Assembly (NCBI GenBank): GCA_041395505.1
Contig: JAWLAG010000001.1
Span: 1,178,001 to 1,242,000, forward strand
Reading direction: 5' to 3'
DNA from: Steroidobacteraceae bacterium
GTDB lineage: Bacteria; Pseudomonadota; Gammaproteobacteria; Steroidobacterales; Steroidobacteraceae
Length of the DNA stretch: 64,000 nt
The translations under genes and the position numbers were made by a program. Each line of letters opens with the position of its first letter. Positions within the stretch are counted from its first letter, which is position 1. The notes under the pieces were generated by a model. That model did no database searches. It saw only the letters and a list, made by a program, of their open reading frames with translations, and was not told the origin of the DNA. Shown in pieces: positions 9,442 through 18,124 of the stretch.

Positions 9442-9642
9442 ATGAAGACGAACGTGGGTCGAGTCGATCGTATCCTGCGAGTTGTTGTAGGACTCGGGCT
9501 GCTGTCGCTGTTTTTCCTCCTGCCAGCGCCAACGAAATACTGGGGACTTATCGGTCTGGTGCCGCTGTTGACAGCATTCATGGGCAGTTGCCCTTTGTAT
9601 TCGCTGATCGGCGTGAGTACCTGTCCCGTGCGGAAGCAGTAA
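9442..9642 (+). CDS. DUF2892 small inner-membrane protein
   Basis: This 66-residue protein starts MKTNVGRVDRILRVVVGLGL and continues with WGLIGLVPLLTAFMGSCPLY, the complete DUF2892 (YgaP-type transmembrane) signature of two helices and a closing C-P-L-Y...G-x-x-T-C segment. Its cysteines are conserved in the family. GAGGGGCG lies just before the ATG. It stands alone, without a rhodanese domain. The function is unknown; family members often accompany thiosulfate or persulfide enzymes. Confidence 0.85.
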   Translation: MKTNVGRVDRILRVVVGLGLLSLFFLLPAPTKYWGLIGLVPLLTAFMGSCPLYSLIGVSTCPVRKQ

Positions 9643-9653
9643 GGCGACACGGC

Positions 9654-9670
9654 CGCCCGCTTTGCGGGCG
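9654..9670. terminator. Perfect 7-bp hairpin after the DUF2892 gene
   Basis: CGCCCGC-TTT-GCGGGCG forms a perfect stem with a 3-nt loop 11 bp after the DUF2892 stop. No T-run follows (AATCAAGG), so it is at best a weak or Rho-assisted end signal. Confidence 0.35.
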
Positions 9671-9716
9671 AATCAAGGCAATGCTTCAATCGCCTGTAAC
9701 CGGGACGTAGTTCATC

Positions 9717-10205
9717 ATGATCAAACAATTGACAGGCGACATACTTTTGTCACGCGCTGCCGCCATCGCCCATGGGGTTGCGCCGAACGATCCGTTTTCA
9801 CAGGGTCTGGCCCTTTCGCTCCGTGAGCGATCACCAGCCCTATACAAGGATTTTCGTCATTACTGCCAGACCTACCATCCGAAGACCGGCACGCTCTGGA
9901 CGTGGGTCGGCGCTGACGGTGTTCGCATCGTGAATCTCTTCACGCAGGAGGGTGCCGAAGGACATCGAGGCGGCAGGCCGGGCCGAGCATCGGCGTCGAA
10001 TGTCGCGCACTCGCTCAAGTCGCTGCACCAGCTCGCGCGCGACGAGTCACTTGCGAGCCTGGCGCTGCCGCGCCTCGCAACTGGCGTCGGCGGTTTGCAG
10101 TGGGAGGTCGTGCAACCGCTGATCGAGCAGCACCTCGGGGACCTGGGAATCCCTGTCTACGTGTACACCACGTTTCGGGCAGGTATCGCTGGCGAAGAGG
10201 TCTAG
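9717..10205 (+). CDS. Macro-domain protein (ADP-ribose binding)
   Basis: The 162-residue protein is a single macro domain: it begins with I.QLTGDILLSRAAAIAHGVAP (the GD-I-x3-A-x2-I-A-H start), has a NLFTQEG strand in the middle, and the pocket region LALPRLATGVGGLQWEVVQP near the C-terminus. Family members bind ADP-ribose and often remove it from proteins or nucleic acids. No partner ADP-ribosyltransferase is next to it, so a toxin-antitoxin role is not indicated here. It is convergent with the S9 peptidase gene 36 bp away. Confidence 0.85.
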   Translation: MIKQLTGDILLSRAAAIAHGVAPNDPFSQGLALSLRERSPALYKDFRHYCQTYHPKTGTLWTWVGADGVRIVNLFTQEGAEGHRGGRPGRASASNVAHSLKSLHQLARDESLASLALPRLATGVGGLQWEVVQPLIEQHLGDLGIPVYVYTTFRAGIAGEEV

Positions 10206-10241
10206 CGCAATTTGCTGGAACCCGCACCGTTTTCGCGCCCA

Positions 10242-12224
10242 TTACTGACCTTGCGACGGGCGGCCGATATATCGAGCAATAAAGCGCCCTGACTCCTCGA
10301 GCATGCGCTCGCGCATGGTCGATGTAGTCAGCCAGTGATCCCCTTCGGGAACTTCGACGTACAATGCTTCCTTGCCTGCGGCCTGCATGGCCCGCACCAT
10401 GGTCTGCGACTGAACAGGCGGGACCACGATGTCGTCGAGTCCATGAATGAGCAGTATCGGGACGCGTACGTTCGATGCCGCCCTGGCTGGCGAGTAGGCG
10501 ATGACATCCGGATCATCCGGGGGTCCGATATGTCGGCGCCAGTAGGCCAGCGAATTGGATTCGTCGCTGGACATCTTCTCTGTATGCCCAATCATTAATG
10601 GCAAATCGGACACTCCGGCAATACTGACCGCACAAGCGTACAGATCCGGTGTGAAAGCGGCCCCGGCGAGCGCAGCGTAACCGCCATAGCTGGCGCCGAC
10701 GATGCAAATTCGCTTTGCATCGGCGATGCCATCACTGATGAGCTTGCGCACACCATCGGTGACATCATCCTGCATCCGCTTGCCCCACTGCCGTTCGCCA
10801 GCAATTCGGTGCGCTTCTCCGAATCCGGTCGAACCGCGAAACTGTGGTTGCAGAACTGCGTAACCGCGGGTGGCGAGGAACTGAACCCACCAGTTGAATT
10901 CGAGATCGTCGTCATGGGTTGCCGGGCCACCATGCACGAGGACGATTAGCGGCAAATTCCTGTCCGCAGTACCCGGCGGAAGGGTCAGGTAGGCCGGAAT
11001 CGTTGCGCCGTCGCGCGATGGATAATCGATGCGTTGCGTTTCTCCCATCGGCACATCGATTAGTTCCGGATATGCATCACCAACAGGCGTCGCTGATTTC
11101 CTGGCAAGGTCGACCACATACCAAACCGGCGGGTGCGAGGAAGATTGTGTTTGCAGCAGGACCTTTGTCGCATCGACTGGAGCCGGCGAAATGTCAAGCG
11201 TCTGCCCGGGGAACGAACGGCCGAGAAGCTCGGATCGTTGCTCCAGACGGGCATCGAGCCACTGGTATTGTCCTGGCGCAACATGATAAACGCTGAGTGG
11301 AGCCCCGGTGTGCGGATCAAATTCAATGCCAGTTATGTCACCGTCCGGATCCTCGGATAGAACCCGCGGCGCGCTGCCGTCAATCGGCAGTATCCAGGCT
11401 TTCGAATAGCGGTCGCTGTTCATGGCGCCGGTCGCGAGAATGCCTTGGTGATCAGCCGATACACCCCAAAGTGCAAGGTCGCGGCCATCCGATCGCTCAT
11501 AGATGACCCGCCAGCCAGCACTGTCTTTCGTCAGTACGCGATAAGTTCTTTCGCCTGGATACCAGTCGGCCCGGGCAGCGGCATTGCCATCGGCGTCAAC
11601 GACCCAGTCAATGGTGTACTGATTGCCCTGAGCGATCTTGCGAAATTTTCCGCTGCGCGTGTCGACGCCAAATATTCCGGGAACCAGGCCCGAATCACTT
11701 CGACCGCCCGCGAGCCGTGAACCGATGGCGTCTTTATGAGCGGTGACCAGATATTCATAGCCGGTCATGACGATTTCGTGCGGTATTTTGGTGTGCAGCG
11801 AGATGTAGTGGCCGGCTGCCAACAGGACCCGAGCTTTGCCGGTTGACAGATCCAATGCGATGACGCGTGCGGCGACATATTTGCGCTCGAAATCGTAGTC
11901 GATAGACTGGACCTTATTGAGCTCTAGCAACAGCATGTCGTCGTCGGCAAACGCGACACCGGCAAGTATCAGATCGACCGGAATTGAGAACGAAGGTCCT
12001 TTTTGCTGCTTGGCGAGATTGAAGGTCTCAATGACCGGGCTTGGCTGATCATGATTGGCCCACGCCAGCATTGTGCTGCCGGGGCTCAGTACGACATTGG
12101 AAATCTGCGGCAGACGTGCGAAAGCGCTCGCAGGGGGTGGGTCTGCCGACGCGGTCGGCACAACGAACGATTGAATGGCGGCAAGCAGGCATGAAGCCGA
12201 AACCGGCGCGAGCAGACGACGCAT
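10242..12224 (-). CDS. S9-family prolyl oligopeptidase-type peptidase, exported
   Basis: The protein has a signal peptide (MRRLLAPVSASCLLAAIQSF...ASA), a beta-propeller-like region and a C-terminal alpha/beta-hydrolase domain. The catalytic residues are S512 in VGASYGGYAAL, D598 in HGLDDIVVPP and H630 in EGDHW, with the oxyanion motif VHGGP. It probably cleaves short peptides in the periplasm (dipeptidyl/acyl-aminoacyl peptidase class). The ATG at 12224 is preceded by GGAG at five nt and starts the signal peptide; an ATG at 12260 adds twelve residues without such a site. It is divergent from the next gene. Confidence 0.9.
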   Translation of the reverse strand: MRRLLAPVSASCLLAAIQSFVVPTASADPPPASAFARLPQISNVVLSPGSTMLAWANHDQPSPVIETFNLAKQQKGPSFSIPVDLILAGVAFADDDMLLLELNKVQSIDYDFERKYVAARVIALDLSTGKARVLLAAGHYISLHTKIPHEIVMTGYEYLVTAHKDAIGSRLAGGRSDSGLVPGIFGVDTRSGKFRKIAQGNQYTIDWVVDADGNAAARADWYPGERTYRVLTKDSAGWRVIYERSDGRDLALWGVSADHQGILATGAMNSDRYSKAWILPIDGSAPRVLSEDPDGDITGIEFDPHTGAPLSVYHVAPGQYQWLDARLEQRSELLGRSFPGQTLDISPAPVDATKVLLQTQSSSHPPVWYVVDLARKSATPVGDAYPELIDVPMGETQRIDYPSRDGATIPAYLTLPPGTADRNLPLIVLVHGGPATHDDDLEFNWWVQFLATRGYAVLQPQFRGSTGFGEAHRIAGERQWGKRMQDDVTDGVRKLISDGIADAKRICIVGASYGGYAALAGAAFTPDLYACAVSIAGVSDLPLMIGHTEKMSSDESNSLAYWRRHIGPPDDPDVIAYSPARAASNVRVPILLIHGLDDIVVPPVQSQTMVRAMQAAGKEALYVEVPEGDHWLTTSTMRERMLEESGRFIARYIGRPSQGQ

Positions 12225-12361
12225 AATCACTCCATTGAATGCGACAGCAATCGAAAGCACCTGATTCTAGTATAAAGGCCTTCTGGTCGAGGTGCTCGCG
12301 CTGCTATCGCCTGGATGCGGGGTGGGTCAGAGGTTGACAACTTCCCGCGAGGAAATCCATC

Positions 12362-13144
12362 GTGGATAAGACAATGCCCGCATTGTTCGTCGGTCATGGT
12401 AGTCCGATGAACACGTTCGAGCAAAACCAATTTACACGGGCGTGGCGCCAATTCCGGACAGCGTTACCGAAACCAAAGGCCGTACTGGTCATTTCTGCGC
12501 ATTGGTACGTCGGTGTAACCGCAGTGACCGCCATGGCGAGACCACGCACCATCCACGACTTTCATGGATTCCCGCAAAGTCTTTTCGAGTTTGAGTATCC
12601 GGCGCCCGGGGCACCGGATGTGGCTGTCGAGATTTGCGAGCTAGCTGCGCCATTCGCGATGGCGCTTGACCAGGATCAATGGGGTCTCGACCATGGAGCC
12701 TGGAGCGTTCTGGCACACCTGTATCCCGAAGCTGACATACCCGTAGTGCAATTGTCGATCAATGCACTCGAGCCGTTGGCCTATCACATCGACCTGGGCG
12801 CGCATCTCGCGCCACTTCGAGAGCGCGGCATACTGATTCTTGCAAGTGGCAATGTCGTGCACAATCTGTCAGCAATCGACTGGGGCAGGCCGTACCACGG
12901 ATTCGACTGGGCGCAGCGCTTCGACGACGCCGTTCTTGCGCAACTCGAAACGAATCCAGGCGATATCCTGAAAATCACCGGTCATGCCGATTATCGAGCG
13001 GCGGTTCCGACTCCCGATCATTTCGTGCCGCTCCTTTATCTTGCGGGCCTTGGGTTGAACGGCGCTCGGCTGCAGCCTTTGCTGCGCGGCTATGCGATGG
13101 GATCGCTGTCGATGACTTGTTACGGTCTCGATGTCAGGATATGA
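12362..13144 (+). CDS. ygiD: 4,5-DOPA extradiol-dioxygenase-like protein (YgiD/LigB family)
   Basis: The sequence opens MDKTMPALFVGHGSPMN, with the zinc/iron-binding H of GHGSP, followed by VISAHWY, DHGAWSVLAHLYP and ASGNVVHNL. All of these are conserved metal or active-site stretches of the YgiD/LigB group. Plant and bacterial members open the ring of L-DOPA; the natural substrate in bacteria is uncertain. The GTG at 12362 has GAGGAA upstream; ATG 12374 is the alternative. It runs into a decayed gene on the other strand, overlapping by 11 bp. Confidence 0.87.
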   Translation: MDKTMPALFVGHGSPMNTFEQNQFTRAWRQFRTALPKPKAVLVISAHWYVGVTAVTAMARPRTIHDFHGFPQSLFEFEYPAPGAPDVAVEICELAAPFAMALDQDQWGLDHGAWSVLAHLYPEADIPVVQLSINALEPLAYHIDLGAHLAPLRERGILILASGNVVHNLSAIDWGRPYHGFDWAQRFDDAVLAQLETNPGDILKITGHADYRAAVPTPDHFVPLLYLAGLGLNGARLQPLLRGYAMGSLSMTCYGLDVRI

Positions 13145-13573
13145 AGCGCGGAAGTGTCCTGAGTCGCTCCGTGTCGCCGTTCGCACGACGTAACTCGTGT
13201 TCTCGAATCAGCCAGCGATGGCTCCGCGGCAGGTCCAAGATGGCGCGCCGCTGATCGTAGACCTGTTGTTTTAGATAAGGCAGCAATGCGCGACTCCGCT
13301 CGCAGCTTGCTTCATCGACAGAAAATGCTGCTTCGCAAAAGCCGTGAAAGTAGTCCGCAAGGAGTTGCTCATATCGAAGCATGGGTTCATCAAATGCGCG
13401 ATGGGGCGCGTTAATGAGTAGTGTTTGCTTTCCCATTTCTGCCACGCGGCGGGGCCTTCCAGCACCCGCGCGGCTATCTGCTGCTGGGTAGCGCTTCCAT
13501 GTTGCGCGAAGTCCGTGACTGCAAATTCGGATTCCGCCATCAGTTGACCAAGTTTGAGCCCTGATTTGCGCAT
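13134..13573 (-). pseudogene. Frameshifted small gene of unknown family
   Basis: Two overlapping minus-strand frames look like one protein split by a frame change near 13410-13440. The 5' frame (from ATG 13573) begins MRKSGLKLGQLMAESEFAVT and reads well up to WQKWESKHYSL. The second frame carries on plausibly from INAPHRAFDEPMLRYEQLLA to RWLIREHELRRANGDTERLR and ends at 13134. Joined they would make about 145 residues. Either half alone has an unlikely composition in the other part. I do not recognise the family. A sequencing error or true decay are both possible; a start at ATG 13436 in the second frame would give 100 residues. Confidence 0.45.
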
Positions 13574-13939
13574 GGTTGCCCTGATCGACGCGAGTCTTCA
13601 AGGGCCGATCGCCAGCCTTTCAAGACAAAGTACCGACCGCGAACGCGTCATGAAATTCGTAGAACTACGAAAATCCTACGCCAGGGACAACTGTACTCAC
13701 CTGCATTGACTAATCCGTGACATTTCTGTCGATCCGGGCCGCGTCAGGCTGATGCGTCCATGAGCCTGACAATGGTCCGAGCTAAGTCTGTTAACCCAAT
13801 GATTGTCATCGCGAAATGCCACTCTTTTCCTTACCGTTCGTTCGCGCGCGTCCAGGCGGTTGCGGCCTGATGCTGCTCAAACCTTATAATCCAACCGCTT
13901 GAGGGCCTTGGATCATCAACCCAAATAAGGTGCTCAGTC
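13574..13939. other. Intergenic stretch with an imperfect hairpin at 13743-13770
   Basis: No convincing gene is visible in these 366 bp. The notable element is GTCAGGCT (13743-13750) facing AGCCTGAC (13763-13770), with an inner ATG/CAT pairing around a CGTC loop and a G-G mismatch, giving an 11-bp hairpin. It lacks a T-run. A possible promoter box for the GFA gene lies at its right end. Confidence 0.4.
13885..13890 (+). promoter_or_regulatory. Possible -10 box (TATAAT) for the GFA gene
   Basis: TATAAT lies 50 bp before the GFA start. The best -35 candidate, TTGCGG at 13860-13865, is 19 bp away, a little too far for a standard sigma-70 promoter. Confidence 0.35.
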
Positions 13940-14377
13940 ATGTCACACAAGTATGCTGGCGGATGCGACCACATCCATACTCATTCGGACAACGAGCCGA
14001 TCGACAACCACACCTGCCATTGCTCGGTGTGCAAGCGGGTCACTGGGCAACCGACGACGCACGTCGTCTTCTTCAAGTACAATGACCTCAAAGTTGACAA
14101 CCTTGCTGGCCTCAAGCGTCAGCCATTCAACAGCCAGAATCCGAACGGACCACTCGAGCTATGTGTATGCAGCACGTGTGGCACGCCAATCATGCTGGAT
14201 GACAAACAAAAGCGGATTCGCGTCATCGTTCCCAATCTCATGGGCTACAAGACAGCGAAACTGCCCGCGACCTACCACGCCTTCTTTGACCCGGCAACCG
14301 GTGTGCCAAAACCGAAGGATGGCCGTCCCGTTCATGCAGGATTGAGGCCCGATTTCGTATGGCCGGCTTCGGCCTGA
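13940..14377 (+). CDS. GFA-family zinc-binding protein
   Basis: The 145-residue protein has the cysteine pattern of the GFA (glutathione-dependent formaldehyde-activating) fold: C9, then HTCHCSVCKRVTG (C26, C28, C31) and LCVCSTCGTP near the middle. These bind two zinc ions. Only a few members have been tied to S-hydroxymethylglutathione formation; most are of unknown function. No formaldehyde-oxidation genes are nearby, so the role here is open. It is convergent with the amidohydrolase gene. Confidence 0.82.
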   Translation: MSHKYAGGCDHIHTHSDNEPIDNHTCHCSVCKRVTGQPTTHVVFFKYNDLKVDNLAGLKRQPFNSQNPNGPLELCVCSTCGTPIMLDDKQKRIRVIVPNLMGYKTAKLPATYHAFFDPATGVPKPKDGRPVHAGLRPDFVWPASA

Positions 14378-14438
14378 GTGTCGCGCGTCCAATCGCAGGA
14401 CGCCGCGGCGGCAGTCGAAATGCCGGGGGGCTTGATCG

Positions 14439-16178
14439 CTAGCGGCTCCAGGTCCAATCGCTGGCTGAGGACCGGCAGCCACCTCCTGCCTGGCCGGTCC
14501 ATGCCCGCCCGCGAATCACGCGGCCGCTCCATTGGCGCGTGGCTTCGCCGTCCTTCAGCGCACGAACGCCGTTGATCCAGACGTCGTTGACACCTGTTGA
14601 CAGCTGGTGTGGTTGGTCAAAGGTTGCGTGGTCCTGCACGGCGGCAGGATCGAACACCACGACATCCGCAAAATACCCGCTTTTCAGCAGTCCGCGGTCG
14701 GTCAGCGACAGATTGGCTGCAGGCAGAGCCGCGAGTTTGCGGATCGCTTCCTGCATCGTGATCACCTTTTCGTCGCGTACATACTTTGCAAGCACGCGTA
14801 CGAAATTGCCGTAAGCGCGAGGGTGCGTTGCCGACTTCAGGAAGTCCCCCTCGGGTGCAGCGCCTTCTGCGTCAGATCCGAAGCTGACCCAGGGCAGGGT
14901 GACCTGCCTGCGGATATTTTCTTCCGACATGAGGAAATAGGCCACGCCGACCCGTGTTCCATCCTCGACAACGAGTGACATCATCAGATCTTCGGGCGAC
15001 TGGTTGCGCAGACGAGCGACCTCCGCGACGGTCCTGCCTGTGTATTCCTTCAGTGCCGGATTCTTGAAGGCAAGAAGCAACATGCCTTCCGGGCCGGCAG
15101 CGAGCGCAAGGTTTTCCCAGGTTGGAGCCGGATCGCGCATCTCAGAGCGAACTCGCGCGCGAATTCCAGGGTCCTTGAGGCGCTCGATCCATTTGTCCAG
15201 TCCGCCTTCCTGCACCCAGGGCGGCATGGCCGCGTCAAGTCCCGTAGCACCGGCGGTGTAGGTGTACATGTTCGCCGTGATACGTGTTCCTGCTGCGCGG
15301 GCGGCGTCGATCCTGCGAACCACCTCATCGAGTTTGTTCCAGTTCTTCTTGCCAGCAAGCTTCAGGTGATAGATCTCCGCGGGCGCCCCGGAACGGCGCG
15401 CAATTTCAATTGTTTCATCAATCGCCTCGAACAATCGATCACCTTCGCTGCGCATATGAGCCGTATATATTCCGCCGCACCGGCCGGATTCGCTGGCGAG
15501 CGCCGCCAGCTCATCGGTCTTGGCGAAGGCAAGTGGTGCATAGATCAATGCAGTCGTTACGCCGAGCGCGCCTTCTTCCATCGCCTCGCGAACGAGCAGG
15601 CGCATTCTTGCCAGCTGCTCCGCATCGGGGACGATGTCGTCGTTCCCAAGGACATACTGGCGTACCGTGCCTGCGCCGACGAACGAGGCGATATTCGGTG
15701 CCATACCTCGCTTCTCGAGGATGTCCAGATACTCACCGAGCGTTGTCCAATTGACATCGTAGTGCAGGTCGACTTGTGTCTGCACGAGCTCGCGCTTCAT
15801 GCGCTCATTCAGCGGCCCCATCGACATCTCGCCCATCACTTCGAGAGTCACGCCCTGGCGCAAGTCCGATAAAGCGCGGCCGTCGACCAGCAGGGATTCC
15901 TCCGGATGGGCGAGCATGTTGATGAAGCCCGGTGCCACCGCTTTGCCACGCGCATCGAATTCCTGCGATCCGCGTCCCGGAGCATGCAGACCGACAAAGA
16001 CTATTCGGTCTCCCTTGATGGCAATATCGCCGCGCCGCGGCTGGTCACCAGTGCCATCGTAAATCGTGCCACCGCGAATCACGGTATCGTAGGCGGGTGG
16101 ACTTGCCGCCACGACCGACATGGCCATGATGGAAATGACGCCTGCCAGGCATGGGCCGAACCGATGCATTGTTTGCAT
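14439..16178 (-). CDS. Exported N-acyl-D-amino-acid deacylase-like amidohydrolase
   Basis: The protein has a signal peptide (first 25 residues) and the D-aminoacylase layout: YDTVIRGGTIYDGTG beta-sandwich start, APGFIN at 83-88, RQGVTLEVMGE, EIYHLKLAGKKNW, WVSFGSDAEG and the closing GLLKSGYFADVVVFDP. The usual D-x-H-T-H-x-D metal motif after APGFI is replaced by INMLAHPEES (86-95), so one metal site is missing or altered. The lysine of HLKLAG and the aspartate of GSDAEG remain. The likely role is release of D-amino acids from N-acyl or peptide forms in the periplasm. GAGGAAAT precedes the ATG. It precedes a GST gene in the other order, both minus. Confidence 0.82.
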   Translation of the reverse strand: MQTMHRFGPCLAGVISIMAMSVVAASPPAYDTVIRGGTIYDGTGDQPRRGDIAIKGDRIVFVGLHAPGRGSQEFDARGKAVAPGFINMLAHPEESLLVDGRALSDLRQGVTLEVMGEMSMGPLNERMKRELVQTQVDLHYDVNWTTLGEYLDILEKRGMAPNIASFVGAGTVRQYVLGNDDIVPDAEQLARMRLLVREAMEEGALGVTTALIYAPLAFAKTDELAALASESGRCGGIYTAHMRSEGDRLFEAIDETIEIARRSGAPAEIYHLKLAGKKNWNKLDEVVRRIDAARAAGTRITANMYTYTAGATGLDAAMPPWVQEGGLDKWIERLKDPGIRARVRSEMRDPAPTWENLALAAGPEGMLLLAFKNPALKEYTGRTVAEVARLRNQSPEDLMMSLVVEDGTRVGVAYFLMSEENIRRQVTLPWVSFGSDAEGAAPEGDFLKSATHPRAYGNFVRVLAKYVRDEKVITMQEAIRKLAALPAANLSLTDRGLLKSGYFADVVVFDPAAVQDHATFDQPHQLSTGVNDVWINGVRALKDGEATRQWSGRVIRGRAWTGQAGGGCRSSASDWTWSR

Positions 16179-16241
16179 AGTCTATTTCCTCGAAAGTGCG
16201 GCGACCATCAAACGCGCCCGTGGCACCTGTGCAGAGTTTCC

Positions 16242-16895
16242 TTAGGATGCAAATGATTTCATCAATGCGAGCAATGCATCCCTGTGCTCGGCGCCGAGCG
16301 GTCCGGCAACAGGGTGTTGCTCCATACTGCTCCACCACTGGCTGAGTCGCGCGCACCCCTTGAGCTGGTCCGTGATGCCGTAGCTGACCAGCACCAGACC
16401 CGTTGTAGTCAAACTTGGATACATGGCGCAGTCGGCAAGCGTAAGGGTCTTGCCGAACGCGAATGGGCCAGGCTCCATGAAGTGTTCGAGGCAGGATTTG
16501 TTCTTCTCGAACACTTCAAGCGCGGATTGGACTTCCGTCGGGTTGCGTTTCGCCGGGTTCATGTTGCGAAACAAGGGACCGAAGCCGTTCATCAGATAAA
16601 GGTCGGCAATGCGAGCGAGCAGGCTGACGCGAGCCCGGCCGTACGCGTCGGCAGGCCGCAGTGGCGGCTCGGGCACGATATCGTCGATGTACTCGCAGAT
16701 AACCTGCGACTCGGCGAGGTGGCGTCCTTGGTCGGTCAGCGCCGGCATTTTGCCAAGCGGATTGACCACTGCATACTCAGCTGTCTTGATGCTGCCGCCG
16801 GGCGGAGTCGCGATTGGCAGCTCTAGTCCCTTCATGCGCGCCGCAAGTACTACGCGTGCGACATACGGCGAGGCGATGGATCCGAACAATTTCAT
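16242..16895 (-). CDS. Glutathione S-transferase family protein
   Basis: The 217-residue protein has an N-terminal thioredoxin-like domain, with MKLFGSIASPYVARVVLAAR in place of the catalytic Ser/Cys start and NPLGKMPALTD...ESQVICEYID, the glutathione-gamma-glutamyl site with cis-proline and E-S. The C-terminal helical domain contains FGKTLTLADCAMYPSL, the conserved N-capping T-L-A-D box. It could conjugate or isomerise an electrophile. AGGAAAAAGG lies before the ATG. It is transcribed ahead of the amidohydrolase gene with a 63-bp gap, so the two may share a transcript. Confidence 0.88.
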   Translation of the reverse strand: MKLFGSIASPYVARVVLAARMKGLELPIATPPGGSIKTAEYAVVNPLGKMPALTDQGRHLAESQVICEYIDDIVPEPPLRPADAYGRARVSLLARIADLYLMNGFGPLFRNMNPAKRNPTEVQSALEVFEKNKSCLEHFMEPGPFAFGKTLTLADCAMYPSLTTTGLVLVSYGITDQLKGCARLSQWWSSMEQHPVAGPLGAEHRDALLALMKSFAS

Positions 16896-16979
16896 GGTAT
16901 GCCTTTTTCCTGATCTTGCCGGGTTCCACTATGCGAGGACTGGCACCGGCGCGTCAACGATTGTCGCGTGCGCAGCGGG

Positions 16980-17008
16980 TTGAATTGCCTTTGCTTTTTG
17001 TCTATAAT
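16980..17008 (+). promoter_or_regulatory. Sigma-70-type promoter for the 102-residue hypothetical gene
   Basis: TTGAAT (16980-16985) and TATAAT (17003-17008) are separated by 17 bp, close to consensus. Transcription would start near 17015 and leave a leader of about 95 nt before the ATG at 17109. Confidence 0.6.
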
Positions 17009-17108
17009 TATCAAACACTTGCGCTTAAAGTCGCATAGCGACCCTGTACCCGACCGCGCCTTTGGTTGTGGCGCAGAAGCCGTCGATCGGCCGAAGGGGA
17101 GAAACTAA

Positions 17109-17417
17109 ATGAATGCAGCTGAATTGTTTCATGTTGAGTACGTAGAGATCACCGAAGCGCCTGACTTTTGGGAATCATCCGATGCACAAGCGCAAGGAGC
17201 GTCTGCAAATCGTCGGGGTTCGTGGTATCGCTATGTGGTTGCCAGTCGCAGTTCGCGCGTCGTTGGGCGCTTTCGGGGCACGGTCGAGCAGGCACGTGAC
17301 AACGCCGAGTGTCTTGCGGCAAGCATCAATGAGCGTAAGCAGGGCAATCGCTCGCTCTGGGTACAGCGCGCAAAGTCGTCAAGGAAGACTAGCGCGAAAG
17401 CGGCAAAGTCACCATAG
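17109..17417 (+). CDS. Conserved-looking small protein of unknown function
   Basis: The 102-residue product has no recognised domain. The first 75 residues (including SWYRYVVASRSSRVVGRFRG and VEQARDNAECLAASINER) look like a small alpha/beta unit, and the tail is rich in Lys, Ser and Ala, as in nucleic-acid-binding extensions. AGGGGAGAAACTAA stands directly before the ATG and a near-consensus promoter lies upstream, so it is very likely expressed. The next gene follows after 65 bp on the same strand. Confidence 0.6.
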   Translation: MNAAELFHVEYVEITEAPDFWESSDAQAQGASANRRGSWYRYVVASRSSRVVGRFRGTVEQARDNAECLAASINERKQGNRSLWVQRAKSSRKTSAKAAKSP

Positions 17418-17482
17418 CACAGTCGATCGCGACCCAAGGGGCAACGGCCCAGCCCGTTTCAGAAAAACGTGAGACAAGTGCC

Positions 17483-18070
17483 ATGGCCAACCTGCGCCCG
17501 CTTCGCAATGATGAGATAGACGACAAGCGTATCCTGGAGCGTTTCGAGCACTACGCGAGGACACGTGGCTTCACGCCAAACTCCATCCGCACGATGGCGC
17601 GGCGTCCTGCAATCGTTCGCGCATTCATGGACCTCAACCAGGCAGTTCTCTATGAGGGCACAGTCGCCAGGGATCTGAAAATGCTGGTCAGCCTGGCGAG
17701 CAGCATTGCCTCGGGTTGCCGCTATTGCCAGTCGCATATGAGTAACCTGTCAAGTATTTACGAAGTCCCCGACGAAAAAATAAATGCGCTTTGGTCGTTT
17801 GAGTCGAGCGACTTGTTCAATGCCGGTGAACGCGCGGCCATTCGCCTGGCGCTGAAAGCCGGGCAGGTTCCGAACGCTGCTGAACCGGAGGACTTTGCCG
17901 AGCTGGGCAGGCACTTCGACGAGGGGCAGATTGTGGAAATAGTCGCTGCCATTGCGCTGTTCGGGTACCTCAACCGCTGGAACGATACGATGGCCACGGA
18001 ACTGGAGGATCATCCCAGGAGGGTGACGGAGCGTGCTGTACCAGCTTGGCAGCCCGGAAAGCACGCCTGA
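17483..18070 (+). CDS. Carboxymuconolactone-decarboxylase/AhpD-like protein
   Basis: The 195-residue helical protein has the redox pair and histidine of the AhpD group in SGCRYCQSH (C79, C82, H85). It also contains the later helix NAGERAAIRLALKAGQVPNA and the end segment GYLNRWNDTMATELED, typical of peroxidase-related CMD proteins. It probably reduces peroxides or acts as a disulfide-exchange partner. It follows the small hypothetical gene on the same strand and is convergent with the Tat oxidoreductase gene. Confidence 0.82.
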   Translation: MANLRPLRNDEIDDKRILERFEHYARTRGFTPNSIRTMARRPAIVRAFMDLNQAVLYEGTVARDLKMLVSLASSIASGCRYCQSHMSNLSSIYEVPDEKINALWSFESSDLFNAGERAAIRLALKAGQVPNAAEPEDFAELGRHFDEGQIVEIVAAIALFGYLNRWNDTMATELEDHPRRVTERAVPAWQPGKHA

Positions 18071-18124
18071 CGCAGGCACTGCAGCCAGTCTCATCCTGGT
18101 TGCGCTACACGTTGGCCGGCGTGC

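Noticed and set aside
9717..10205. Macro domain as part of a DarT-DarG-like toxin-antitoxin pair
   Set aside because: No ADP-ribosyltransferase gene is adjacent on either side.
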